In this document: positions 1 through 7,982 of the stretch, piece after piece
Layout: each line of letters opens with the position of its first letter
Numbering within the stretch: position 1 is the stretch's first letter
NCBI GenBank assembly: GCA_014116815.1
Contig: JACGYV010000012.1
Coordinates: forward strand, 1 to 58,483
Source: Holosporaceae bacterium 'Namur'
Lineage (GTDB): Bacteria; Pseudomonadota; Alphaproteobacteria; Rickettsiales; Midichloriaceae
Direction of reading: 5' to 3'
DNA length: 58,483 nucleotides
The notes under the pieces: model-generated
What the model saw: the letters and a program-made list of their open reading frames with translations, nothing else
Database searches by the model: none
What the model was told of the DNA's origin: nothing
Program-made: the position numbers and the translations under genes

Positions 1-1874
1 GCATCCAGTAACTTTATTATTTCTATATCTCCTGCTTCTTCCGCTTTATCAAAGCAGTTTATGTTTTTAAAAGTTAAAGTATAAGGATCTGCATTATACT
101 TTAAAAGTAACTTAACTATTTCCTTTTTAGATTTACTATTTTTTAAAGTGTCTGATACCGCAATAGCTAAAGGGCACTTCAAATATCTATTTTGTTTATT
201 AGGACCAGCTCCTTGCTTTAATAGTGCTTTAACTATTTCTTCATTTCTAACTTCTACGGCTTTAATTAAAGCCGTAGAACCGTCATAAAATTCTTTATCA
301 ACCTCTAAGACATTAGGCATAATTATCCTAGCAATTTTAGCAAAGGATTTTGATATTGCTATCATTAGTGCCGAGCCCCAGTACTTACTCTCTATATCCG
401 CATCAGCTCCGTGCTTTATAAGTACTTCAACTATTTTGTCAAAACCCTTTAAGGCAGCTATCATTAATGCCGTCATACCTTCATTGTCTATAATATCCGG
501 GTCTACTTTCTTAGCTACCAGTGCTTCTACAATATTTAAGTCACCTTTTTCAGCTGCCCATATTAAAGCAGTCTTTCCAAATTTATCCCTGACATCTATA
601 TCAACAGGGTATTGAAGCAGTAACTCTACTACTTTAACATGACCAAACATACTCGCTTGAATTAACGGAGTTGCTTCAAATATTGTTCTTTCATTTACAT
701 CCGCCCCACCATCTATAATTAATTTCATAACTTCCGAATTGCCGGTAGGGGATAAAATAAGTAAAGGGGAAACATTCATTTCACCCTTTACGTTTTTTAC
801 ATTAATTACCTTTATATCCGCCCCGTGTTTTATAAGTAAGCCGGTTATTTCATGTCTTTCTTTTTTAATTGCTTGGTTTAATGGCGTATGGTATTTCTCT
901 CCGGCAAATTTATTTACATCCGCGCCATACTTTATAAGGGTTTCTACAATATTATATTTTCCAAGCCCTGAAGCCAGTATAAGAGGAGTGGTAATAGTTT
1001 GTTCTATTTTAATATTGTTCTTTTCCTGCTGCCTCTTTAATATTTTTTCTTTAACTTCTTTTGGAAGAACATTTAACATAGCATTGTTATTATCTGCTTG
1101 ATCCAATACTACGTCGGGATAAATATCTTTGGAATAATTAATTTCAGCATTAGGATCTGCTCCTGCTTTAAGTAATTCCTCAACAATCACAACATTACCG
1201 CCTATTACTGCCATCAACATAGGAGGAGCTACCTTACGTTCCATATAATTGACATTAGCCCCCTTTGCAATTGCAGCTTTTATACTTTTTAAATCTCCAA
1301 ACCATGCTGCATTAAATAAATCACGAGTGGCTACTACTTGCTCAGCCGAATCAAAATACGGTTCTTGTAGCCATTCTTGTATTTCTTTTACCTTAAGTGA
1401 ATCTACCTGACGTATCTCTTTTAATTTATTTATTACAAACTTAAGTATTGTACTTGAGCAATATTTACAGACTAAAACTTCTTCATCATAACTGTAGTAA
1501 CCTTGTTTATTCGCGTGAAACTTTCCATCAAGCCCAAAATATATTAAAGATGCAAAATCTATTAAAACATTACGGTGTGTTTCGTTTAATAAATGAAATT
1601 TATCAATCTCCGCTATTACTGTATATATATTATGGCTGTCTCTAACGGTTTGCAGATAAGCTAAAGCTGCATTCGCATCACTAAAGTTGCTTATATATTC
1701 CAGAGTGTCGATCCCTAGGCTATTCACCATTAGTTGTAAATTATCCTTCCAAAATTCTATTTTTAAAAGCTTAGAGAGCTTTTTACTTATTTCTATATTA
1801 TTAGTAATGTAATACATGAAAGGGGACGTAGGATCATTTATATCTAAGAATTCTCTAAGGTATATATTCGTCAT
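1..1874 (-). CDS. Ankyrin repeat protein, 3' end outside the window
   Basis: An open frame runs on the minus strand from an ATG at 1874 to the window edge without a stop, giving at least 624 residues. The first ~180 residues have no motif I recognise. From about residue 185 there are roughly twelve ankyrin repeats with the usual TPL-x-A-x-x-G and LLx-x-GADxN pattern, for example TALMIAALKG and LIKHGADADI. Ankyrin repeats bind proteins, and in Rickettsiales such proteins are often secreted to act on host targets; secretion is an inference here. No signal peptide or membrane segment is seen. The gene lies beside another repeat-protein gene on the same strand, but the 290-bp gap argues against one operon. 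The C-terminus is missing from the window. Confidence 0.85.
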   Translation of the reverse strand, partial: MTNIYLREFLDINDPTSPFMYYITNNIEISKKLSKLLKIEFWKDNLQLMVNSLGIDTLEYISNFSDANAALAYLQTVRDSHNIYTVIAEIDKFHLLNETHRNVLIDFASLIYFGLDGKFHANKQGYYSYDEEVLVCKYCSSTILKFVINKLKEIRQVDSLKVKEIQEWLQEPYFDSAEQVVATRDLFNAAWFGDLKSIKAAIAKGANVNYMERKVAPPMLMAVIGGNVVIVEELLKAGADPNAEINYSKDIYPDVVLDQADNNNAMLNVLPKEVKEKILKRQQEKNNIKIEQTITTPLILASGLGKYNIVETLIKYGADVNKFAGEKYHTPLNQAIKKERHEITGLLIKHGADIKVINVKNVKGEMNVSPLLILSPTGNSEVMKLIIDGGADVNERTIFEATPLIQASMFGHVKVVELLLQYPVDIDVRDKFGKTALIWAAEKGDLNIVEALVAKKVDPDIIDNEGMTALMIAALKGFDKIVEVLIKHGADADIESKYWGSALMIAISKSFAKIARIIMPNVLEVDKEFYDGSTALIKAVEVRNEEIVKALLKQGAGPNKQNRYLKCPLAIAVSDTLKNSKSKKEIVKLLLKYNADPYTLTFKNINCFDKAEEAGDIEIIKLLD

Positions 1875-2164
1875 ATTATAATGCTTGAATTGTTTAGTAA
1901 AAATAACTTACCAAAGAATGGTTAACAGACGATTAACAAAAACATTATTTTCTTGCTATATGTATCATTTTTCATATTATAATTGTACCCCTTACTTCTC
2001 AGCTCAATCAGATCTGTTCTATTTTCACTACTTCTACCTGCTTCTTATATTCGTTTGGTTGGGGTATATTTTTTAACTGTAACTTTATCATCTCCCTATT
2101 GCCAACGTACAATTAGAGCTCTATCTTTTAAATAATGACTTCTTCTTGTGACTCTAGGGTCTTA
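1875..2164. other. Intergenic spacer
   Basis: AT-rich spacer between two minus-strand repeat-protein genes. It must hold the promoter of the ankyrin gene and the 3' end signal of the TPR gene, but no convincing promoter, hairpin or small gene was seen. A 63-codon plus-strand frame here shows no recognisable protein features. Confidence 0.4.
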
Positions 2165-3010
2165 TCAGTTTATTTTACTAATACACTCTTTTAGCTTTAT
2201 AACTTCCTTATCCTTTTCTCCAAACACTCTATTATATATTCCAAGCGCTTTGTTATAATATTTCTTGGCTTGGCTTTTATCTCTTAACTTCATACATGCA
2301 TTACCTAACTCTTTAAAGGACTTGGCTATAGCTGTATTATGCATTCCGTAATACTTTTTCTTAAACAGTAATGCTTGCTTGATATATTTTATTCCAGTTT
2401 TAATTTTATTTAAGCCAACATATGCTATTCCTAGATCTTCTAAATTATTTGTCATTCCGGGAGAGATATCTTTTTGGGATTTTTTTCTAATATTAAGTGC
2501 TTGTTGCTGACATTTTAATGCTTCCTTATACTTACCCAATTTATAAAGCACCCTACCTTTGAGACCCAAGCTCCAGGACACCCGGTATTTATCTTCAGAA
2601 TAATATTTTTTTGTTAGCTGTAAACCCTCGTCAAATTTTTCTAATGCTTTTTCATAATCTTCCCTATACTCCAGCACTTCTCCAATGCTTTGAATAAAGG
2701 ATATATACCATCCCGGTGATTCGGCTTTATTTATTATTTCCAAACCTTGGTTAAAATAGCTCAATGCTTCTTCAGCTTTACCTTGAGCTAATAATACATA
2801 CCCTATATTACGTATACTTTCTGCATTAGACTTATGATTTTTACCAAATACCTCTTCATCTATTTTTAAAGCCTTTTTATGATAGCTTAGTGCTTCTTTA
2901 TATTTATCCTGGATTGCTAATATATCCCCTAGATCATTCAGTGCACTTGCATAACCACCATTCTTTTCACCATGCATTCCTTTAATATCTTCGCCCGTTC
3001 TACATAACAC
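2165..3010 (-). CDS. TPR protein, C-terminal fragment of a frameshifted gene
   Basis: 281 residues made almost wholly of tetratricopeptide repeats of about 42 residues (ALNDLGDILAIQDKYKEALS, followed by YHKKALKI), ending in a natural stop. The start is not genuine: the first residues before MHGEKN are out of context. The same repeat register continues directly from the preceding reading frame (2938-3933) after a one-base frame change near 2975-2982, where that frame reads KILKE and this one reads MHGEKNGGYA. This is the C-terminal third of one original protein encoded across 4706-2165. TPR arrays mediate protein-protein contacts. The fragment could be translated only by frameshifting or internal initiation, so it is probably part of a pseudogene, unless the assembly has an indel error. 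Confidence 0.6.
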   Translation of the reverse strand: MLCRTGEDIKGMHGEKNGGYASALNDLGDILAIQDKYKEALSYHKKALKIDEEVFGKNHKSNAESIRNIGYVLLAQGKAEEALSYFNQGLEIINKAESPGWYISFIQSIGEVLEYREDYEKALEKFDEGLQLTKKYYSEDKYRVSWSLGLKGRVLYKLGKYKEALKCQQQALNIRKKSQKDISPGMTNNLEDLGIAYVGLNKIKTGIKYIKQALLFKKKYYGMHNTAIAKSFKELGNACMKLRDKSQAKKYYNKALGIYNRVFGEKDKEVIKLKECISKIN

Positions 3011-3933
3011 TCCAAAGCTTTTTTATATTCACCTAATGCACATAATATATCTCCCTCTACCTTCAAACAACCAATATACTCCTGATGCTTCTTACCAAAT
3101 ATCCTTACCACTATAGACAGAGCCTGGTTTATATATAGTAATGCTTCCTTAGTATTGCCCAGTTGATATAATATACTACTCATGCGGTACAAATTATTAT
3201 AATGATGAGGATAGGTAGCATAGATACTTTCTTTCTCTTGAGCTTTAATATCTTTATAGTATTTTAAGGCCTCTTCATATTTATCATGTGCAATCACATA
3301 GCTTATGTTATTGAGTAAAGTGATATACTCCGGGTATTGCTTAATAATTCTTTTTTCTTCAATTAACATTGCCTCTCCTATATTTTTCAGAGCTTCTTTG
3401 TATTTGCTTTGAAGATAATATAAGCCACTTAAATTATATAAAATATGTAAATTCTTTTCTTCTCCCATATTATTTCTTTCTATAGCCTGAGCTTTCCTAA
3501 AATGTTTTAATGCTTCCTTGTACTTATCTTGCTCGGCATATATACACCCTATATTGTGCAGATAAAGAACACTTTCATTAGGGTTATTCTTAGCAATCTT
3601 TAAAGCTGCTTTATAATACAGCATTGCTTCTTCATACTTACCTAAATCAGATAGTATCCCTCCCATATTGTTTAGTGATGTTGCATAATCTAAGTGCTTC
3701 TTACCAAGCACTCTCTCTCTAATCTCCATCGCTCTTTTATGGTATTCCAATGCTTCGGCTTTTCTATCCAAGTGGTGTAATGTTATCCCTATGCCATCTA
3801 TAAGATCAGCATATTCTGCTTGCTCTGAACTGGATGTTTTTTCAATTCTTCTTTGTACGGATTCTGCTTTAATATAATACTTTAATATACCTTTATAATC
3901 CTGACATGCCTTAAAATAATAGTTACCAACCAC
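2938..3933 (-). CDS. TPR protein, middle fragment of a frameshifted gene
   Basis: 331 residues with about seven tetratricopeptide repeats (for example LNNMGGILSDLGKYEEAMLY). The last residues, after AKILKEC, lose the repeat pattern, and the pattern resumes in the next frame as MHGEKNGGYASALNDLG. The 5' side is also cut: reading through a run of seven A (minus strand) at 3954-3960 with one extra A joins it to the upstream 252-residue frame. This piece is therefore the centre of one NB-ARC-like/TPR protein. The apparent ATG at 3933 is inside the original gene. It may be dead coding sequence; a sequencing indel in the homopolymer is the main alternative. Confidence 0.6.
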   Translation of the reverse strand: MVGNYYFKACQDYKGILKYYIKAESVQRRIEKTSSSEQAEYADLIDGIGITLHHLDRKAEALEYHKRAMEIRERVLGKKHLDYATSLNNMGGILSDLGKYEEAMLYYKAALKIAKNNPNESVLYLHNIGCIYAEQDKYKEALKHFRKAQAIERNNMGEEKNLHILYNLSGLYYLQSKYKEALKNIGEAMLIEEKRIIKQYPEYITLLNNISYVIAHDKYEEALKYYKDIKAQEKESIYATYPHHYNNLYRMSSILYQLGNTKEALLYINQALSIVVRIFGKKHQEYIGCLKVEGDILCALGEYKKALECYVERAKILKECMVKRMVVMQVH

Positions 3934-3947
3934 AATATAAAGCGAGC

Positions 3948-4706
3948 TTAAACTTTTTTTATCAACGCATTTAAATATTTACTAATTATATTAATATGAG
4001 GAAGTAACATTTCTAAGTATGATAAATCCTTTTTATCTTTATTCAGCTCAACATTTATGGTGTTACAAAATACATTGCTTAGTTCTTTTAGAAACTCTTC
4101 CTGCCTTTTTTCAATAATCTCGCATATTGCTTTCATTTGATCTTGGAGAATGAAGAAAATGATACTAAAGTTGTTATTACATTTCTGTACTAATTTACAA
4201 TCTTCTAAGCTTTCAAGTGCCAAATAATATCTTCTTTCGGCTATACTCTCTTCAATACAGAATTTAGATCCAAACCAAGATATAAGTAATTTATCAGGTA
4301 TATTATTTTGTCCGAGATAAGCACCTACATACAGTATTTCATATGCATCCCTATTCTTCTCTTCTATAAAATCAATTAATACCTTAGAACACATACTGTA
4401 AATTAGAGGATAAGCTATCTCATCTGTACATTCTTTATATACTCTCTCATGAATGCTATATTTAGCTATAAACTCTTCAATAGAGGTCTTACTACTTGTT
4501 ACATAAATTGCAGCAAACGTTAATGCAGGTTTAAAGTATCTTAACCTTTTGGCAAGGGTAGTAATAGATTCCTTGTTTTCTTTTGGAAGCTCGTTTCTTA
4601 GAAATGCTAATATTTCTTTTTTATTCTCAACAGAAGCTTTGATTTCTTGTGCGTAAAAGTTATCTCTATGTTCATACTTTAGCATATTAAACTCTTCCTT
4701 ATTCAC
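3948..4706 (-). CDS. N-terminal fragment of a TPR protein, remnant of an NB-ARC-type ATPase
   Basis: 252 residues with no TPR. The stretch LAKRLRYFKPALTFAAIYV resembles the GLPLAL-type motif that follows the nucleotide site in NB-ARC proteins, and AYEILYVGAYLGQNNIPDKL resembles the winged-helix segment after it. Rickettsiales encode many proteins of the form NB-ARC, winged helix, TPR array. The P-loop and Walker B parts are absent, so this copy is truncated at its front as well as split from its TPR array by a frameshift at the A7 run (3954-3960). No ATPase activity is expected. The start at 4706 is the first ATG; no strong ribosome site was noted. Together with the two downstream fragments it forms one degraded gene of roughly 845 residues. 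Confidence 0.6.
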   Translation of the reverse strand: MNKEEFNMLKYEHRDNFYAQEIKASVENKKEILAFLRNELPKENKESITTLAKRLRYFKPALTFAAIYVTSSKTSIEEFIAKYSIHERVYKECTDEIAYPLIYSMCSKVLIDFIEEKNRDAYEILYVGAYLGQNNIPDKLLISWFGSKFCIEESIAERRYYLALESLEDCKLVQKCNNNFSIIFFILQDQMKAICEIIEKRQEEFLKELSNVFCNTINVELNKDKKDLSYLEMLLPHINIISKYLNALIKKV

Positions 4707-4874
4707 CCTTAGTAACTAAATATACCTTACTAACAGTTAATAAATGGTTAATTTATACTATATTTTATATAAAATATTATTTAATATTTAAAAATTTGAT
4801 TGCTTTCTTGATAGATATGGTGCTTTTTTGCTATAATAATTTATTAAGAACTTATTTAATTATATTTATATTAA

Positions 4875-5312
4875 ATGAATAATATATCCCTTATAGACTT
4901 GAAACCTCAGATAGATTGCCTGCCCTACCCTATACCTAATATCTTGCTTTCACTGTTAAATTGTCCCATTACACTTCAGACTTATAAAGATATGATATTT
5001 GATTATAAAATTAATAGCTCCTCCGAATTGCTCGGCATTAAATCAGATAATGAGCTTATAGGTGCTATAGGCTTGGAGGTGTTGCATAATACAGGTACTA
5101 TCAAACACTTTAAAATATTACCTCAATATCAACGCCAAGGTATAGGTTCAAAAATAATAAAAACTCTACCTATAAAATACAATTTAAACTTTTTACAGGC
5201 TGAAGCAGATATCAATACTGTTAATTTTTATATTAAGCTTGGCTTTATAGTGGAAGAAATTAATAATACCCCCTGCTCTACTTCCAATTATATATGTATT
5301 CTTAGAATTTAA
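4875..5312 (+). CDS. GNAT family N-acetyltransferase
   Basis: 145 residues, the normal size for a single-domain GNAT. The acetyl-CoA binding motif A is visible as KILPQYQRQGIGSKII (residues ~76-91), followed by a predicted strand-helix ending AVNFYxKLGF-like (TVNFYIKLGFIVEE), typical of motif B. It should transfer an acetyl group from acetyl-CoA to an amine; the substrate cannot be told. No signal peptide. It is convergent with the thermonuclease gene, with a 4-bp overlap of the two stop ends, so it is a single-gene unit. It could be an antibiotic- or toxin-type acetyltransferase, but nothing in the sequence decides that. Confidence 0.8.
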   Translation: MNNISLIDLKPQIDCLPYPIPNILLSLLNCPITLQTYKDMIFDYKINSSSELLGIKSDNELIGAIGLEVLHNTGTIKHFKILPQYQRQGIGSKIIKTLPIKYNLNFLQAEADINTVNFYIKLGFIVEEINNTPCSTSNYICILRI

Positions 5313-5794
5313 GGCTTTTTTCTCATTCTATATTCTTCAGGCTTTGTAAATGTCCCAGCCCATATCCCTAGCTTTTTTTGCTTAGCCTGCTGCTCTTCAT
5401 TGATATATAACTTGCTATATTTAGTATATGCTACCGCATATCCGTTCCTTACCATCTCGGCATTTATACTTTGAAACTTATGATTATAACAGATACTGAC
5501 CTCTCTTCTGTATCGGTCTTTACTTTTACTGAAACAAAATACTTTGTTTTGATCAACTATCTTAGCTAGATAATCCTTTGCTTCTATTCCGCATTGCCAC
5601 TCCCTGTCCTGTTTGGTTTTACATTTCTGGTTTTTTTCCGGTGCGTCTATTCCATATAAACGTATTTTTTGGCTACCTATTATTATTGTATCACCGTCAG
5701 TAATTTTGGCTTCTCCGTATAAACTGCCTTGGAATAAGTATCCTATCATTCCTATAAAGGTTAGACCCATTGCATACTTATGATTTTTTTTCAT
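5309..5794 (-). CDS. Thermonuclease (SNase-like), membrane-anchored or secreted
   Basis: 161 residues. An N-terminal hydrophobic stretch (YAMGLTFIGMIGYLFQGSLY) should export or anchor the protein. The nuclease domain follows with KITDGDTI, the Arg/Asp/Glu-bearing IRLYGIDAPE and the second arginine in DRYRREV, matching the active-site layout of staphylococcal-nuclease family enzymes, and it ends with GIWAGTFTKPEEYR, also typical. It hydrolyses DNA or RNA with calcium in the family. It lies directly downstream of parB on the same strand with a 44-bp gap, so it may be co-transcribed with parA-parB. SNase genes are common on plasmids and mobile elements. Confidence 0.88.
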   Translation of the reverse strand: MKKNHKYAMGLTFIGMIGYLFQGSLYGEAKITDGDTIIIGSQKIRLYGIDAPEKNQKCKTKQDREWQCGIEAKDYLAKIVDQNKVFCFSKSKDRYRREVSICYNHKFQSINAEMVRNGYAVAYTKYSKLYINEEQQAKQKKLGIWAGTFTKPEEYRMRKKP

Positions 5795-5838
5795 TCTACA
5801 AAATTGTATTTAAAGTTAACCCTATATCTTAAAGCATA

Positions 5839-6645
5839 TTATTTTAGGTGCTCAATAATTTTATTTAATTCTTCTTTAAGCTTCATTTTCTGACCATGAT
5901 CAAGTTTTTTTACGCCGTTTAACTGGGAAATAATATTGCCATTATTGAAAGATAATCTTATAATGGAAAAGTTTTTTGTTGGGTTAAGAGATTTTAATAC
6001 CTCGGGCAACTCTTCAACACCTAGTTTCTTATTCTCCATTTTAGCTAGCTTTCTTAATTTATCTCTATTAGTTATATTATTTTCTACAGCAAATTGTTTA
6101 AGATTATAACTCATTTGAGAATATTGTAATAATTCTGAGACTTTTGATTCACTTATAGATAGCCTATTAGCTAACTGAGATTGAGATTCAAATATTTTAT
6201 TTTTAAGCAAATAATTGAAAGCAGTTCCTAATTCAACTGGGTGAAGATCTTGCCTATGTATGTTTTCTATAATTGCAATTTCTTCAGCTAAGTTCTTATC
6301 TTTGAGCAAAATACATGGCACCTTATCCAACCCGGCTACTTTAGCAGCCCTTAGTCTTCTTTCACCACTTACTACCTCATATTTACCTTTCTCACCATCA
6401 TATGGAATCACGGTAAGAGGATGTCTAATTCCATGTTGTTTAATTGATTGAGCTAATGACTCAATTTCTTCTAGCGGAAAATGTTTTCTGGCTTGGTTTT
6501 TAAAGGGTATTAGATCATTAACATCAATATAATAATATTCACCTACGTTCTTCTCTAAACCTATACTTGACCTTCCAAAGTTAACTTCAGGTTTAGTTAG
6601 TTTTGATAATGACTCAGAAATTTCCTTATATCTTACTTTGCCCAT
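5839..6645 (-). CDS. parB: ParB-type partition protein
   Basis: 268 residues. The ParB/Srx nucleotide-binding domain occupies about residues 38-120, with GERRLRA at 94-100 as the CTP-binding arginine motif. The ENIHRQDLHPVE segment (127-138) follows, then a helix-turn-helix (about 153-175, QSQLANRLSISESKVSELL). This is the normal ParB order. It should bind centromere sites and load as a CTP-gated clamp, working with ParA for segregation. It follows parA with a 16-bp gap, so the two form one operon. The C-terminal dimer domain is short but present (KMKLKEELNKIIEHL). Start chosen because it is the first ATG and is directly followed by conserved N-terminal residues. Confidence 0.93.
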   Translation of the reverse strand: MGKVRYKEISESLSKLTKPEVNFGRSSIGLEKNVGEYYYIDVNDLIPFKNQARKHFPLEEIESLAQSIKQHGIRHPLTVIPYDGEKGKYEVVSGERRLRAAKVAGLDKVPCILLKDKNLAEEIAIIENIHRQDLHPVELGTAFNYLLKNKIFESQSQLANRLSISESKVSELLQYSQMSYNLKQFAVENNITNRDKLRKLAKMENKKLGVEELPEVLKSLNPTKNFSIIRLSFNNGNIISQLNGVKKLDHGQKMKLKEELNKIIEHLK

Positions 6646-6661
6646 TTACAATCCTTATATA

Positions 6662-7624
6662 TTAACAAGAAATATTTATAATATAATGCACTAACTCTGT
6701 GATATCTTCAACTGCAATAGAATTTTTCTTAGCAAATAATGCTAAAGGCTTACCTATCTTGGCTGAGGTAACTATATCTTCACTTCTTCTAATTGCAAAA
6801 TTTTCTTTAATATATTCTGAATAATACATTTTAAGAACAGTCATTGCTTCAGCAGCATTTGTTGTCCTGTCCTCATACTTATTAGGTATAATATTTATTA
6901 ACTTTGGAGCCATACGCATATGATGCCAAAATCTATTTAAATCCTCCATTAATAACTTTAATCCATTTAAACTATATGGCTGCGTCTCACATACTATATC
7001 TAGCACATCTACATAAGTTACTACATTTCTATTTAATATACTTATAGTTGGGTTAGTATCTACAAATATAAAATCATAATTATTTTCTATAGATTCTAAA
7101 TCAATTTTTAGTCTTTCTTCTCTTTTTGGAAGTTGAGAAATCTCAGTTTCTAACCTTGTTAAAGATAAATTTGAGGGTATACAATCCAAACCATTAAATA
7201 TTGTATGAATAACATTTTCCGGCTTTTGATTACCCATAATTAAATCATATAACGTAAGATTTTCATCATTGGCTAAACCAAAAGATACAGAAAGATGTGC
7301 CTGAGGATCTGCATCAATAACTAGGACATTGAAACCCATTAAAGCTATGTGGCAAGCAACCTGGAAACATATACTTGTTTTACCAGTTCCTCCTTTAAAA
7401 TTATAAAATGAATGCTTTTTTTTAATTATTTTTTTATCTAAATCGAAAAGGGCTCTTATAGCTTGCCTGACATGCGCAATATTATATCTCATATTTCTAT
7501 GATTACCTTCTTCTATTGGTAATATGTTATTAGTAGATAAATACCGACTCACCGCTGACTGAGAAACGTTAGCAAGTTGCGCCATAGTTCTTTGCGTTAT
7601 ACCTTCAACATTATAATCTACCAT
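6662..7624 (-). CDS. parA: ParA-type partition ATPase with N-terminal DNA-binding domain
   Basis: 320 residues. Residues 8-30 (ITQRTMAQLANVSQSAVSRYL) form a helix-turn-helix, as in type Ia ParA proteins that repress their own operon. The deviant Walker A box KGGTGKTS lies at 77-84, DADPQA at 104-109 and a Walker B-like FIFVDTNPT near 190. It should be an ATP-dependent DNA-binding motor for partition. An AAGGA ribosome site precedes the ATG at 7624. A perfect 24-bp GC-rich palindrome sits 34 bp upstream and is a good candidate for its operator or the centromere. The neighbouring rep-like gene is divergent, so 7625-7982 is a shared control region. Confidence 0.95.
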   Translation of the reverse strand: MVDYNVEGITQRTMAQLANVSQSAVSRYLSTNNILPIEEGNHRNMRYNIAHVRQAIRALFDLDKKIIKKKHSFYNFKGGTGKTSICFQVACHIALMGFNVLVIDADPQAHLSVSFGLANDENLTLYDLIMGNQKPENVIHTIFNGLDCIPSNLSLTRLETEISQLPKREERLKIDLESIENNYDFIFVDTNPTISILNRNVVTYVDVLDIVCETQPYSLNGLKLLMEDLNRFWHHMRMAPKLINIIPNKYEDRTTNAAEAMTVLKMYYSEYIKENFAIRRSEDIVTSAKIGKPLALFAKKNSIAVEDITELVHYIINISC

Positions 7625-7657
7625 GCAATCCTTCTTTTTATTATTTAAAACTTTATT

Positions 7658-7681
7658 ATATCTTCGCGGCCGCGAAGATAT
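7658..7681. promoter_or_regulatory. 24-bp perfect palindrome upstream of parA
   Basis: The 24 bases are perfectly self-complementary around a GCGGCCGC core (7666-7673) flanked by ATCTT/AAGAT arms. The GC-rich core stands out in very AT-rich surroundings. Its place 34 bp before parA, next to a ParA with its own DNA-binding domain and a ParB, suggests a parS-like site or the parA operator. Only one copy was noticed. Binding is inferred. Confidence 0.6.
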
Positions 7682-7868
7682 GTATTTAAATATTATTATA
7701 TTATCATTTATATCACTATTTTAGCTTTGCAACTTAATTTTTAATTTTTTATAAAATAGGTTGCAACATCAAATTAATATGTTATACCTAATATAAAGTA
7801 AATATTTAAGAAAGGTTAAGAAGGGTTATTGAGAGTATAAATTGAGATAGTTTTATAAAAAAGGGCAC

Positions 7869-7938
7869 AGACTACGTCCATGCCGCTTAATCCTAAATTT
7901 ATAGTACTATATTAATACTATAAGGTCAAGCGTAGTCT
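7869..7938. repeat. Nested inverted repeat upstream of the rep-like gene
   Basis: Outer arms AGACTACG (7869-7876) and CGTAGTCT (7931-7938) enclose a second perfect inverted repeat, TTATAGTA (7899-7906) and TACTATAA (7916-7923). The element lies 45 bp before the rep-like gene and could fold as a cruciform or RNA hairpin. The palindromic GTTGCAAC at 7760-7767 and a second TTGCAAC at 7727-7733 lie further upstream. The interval is the best candidate for the replication origin or its control RNA, but no clear iteron array is visible. Confidence 0.5.
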
Positions 7939-7982
7939 ATGTTTTATAACAAATTTTTATTGTTTTAAAGGAGACATATGTC

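Noticed and set aside
739..1101. Plus-strand 120-residue hydrophobic frame
   Set aside because: Antisense to ankyrin repeats that are clear on the minus strand.
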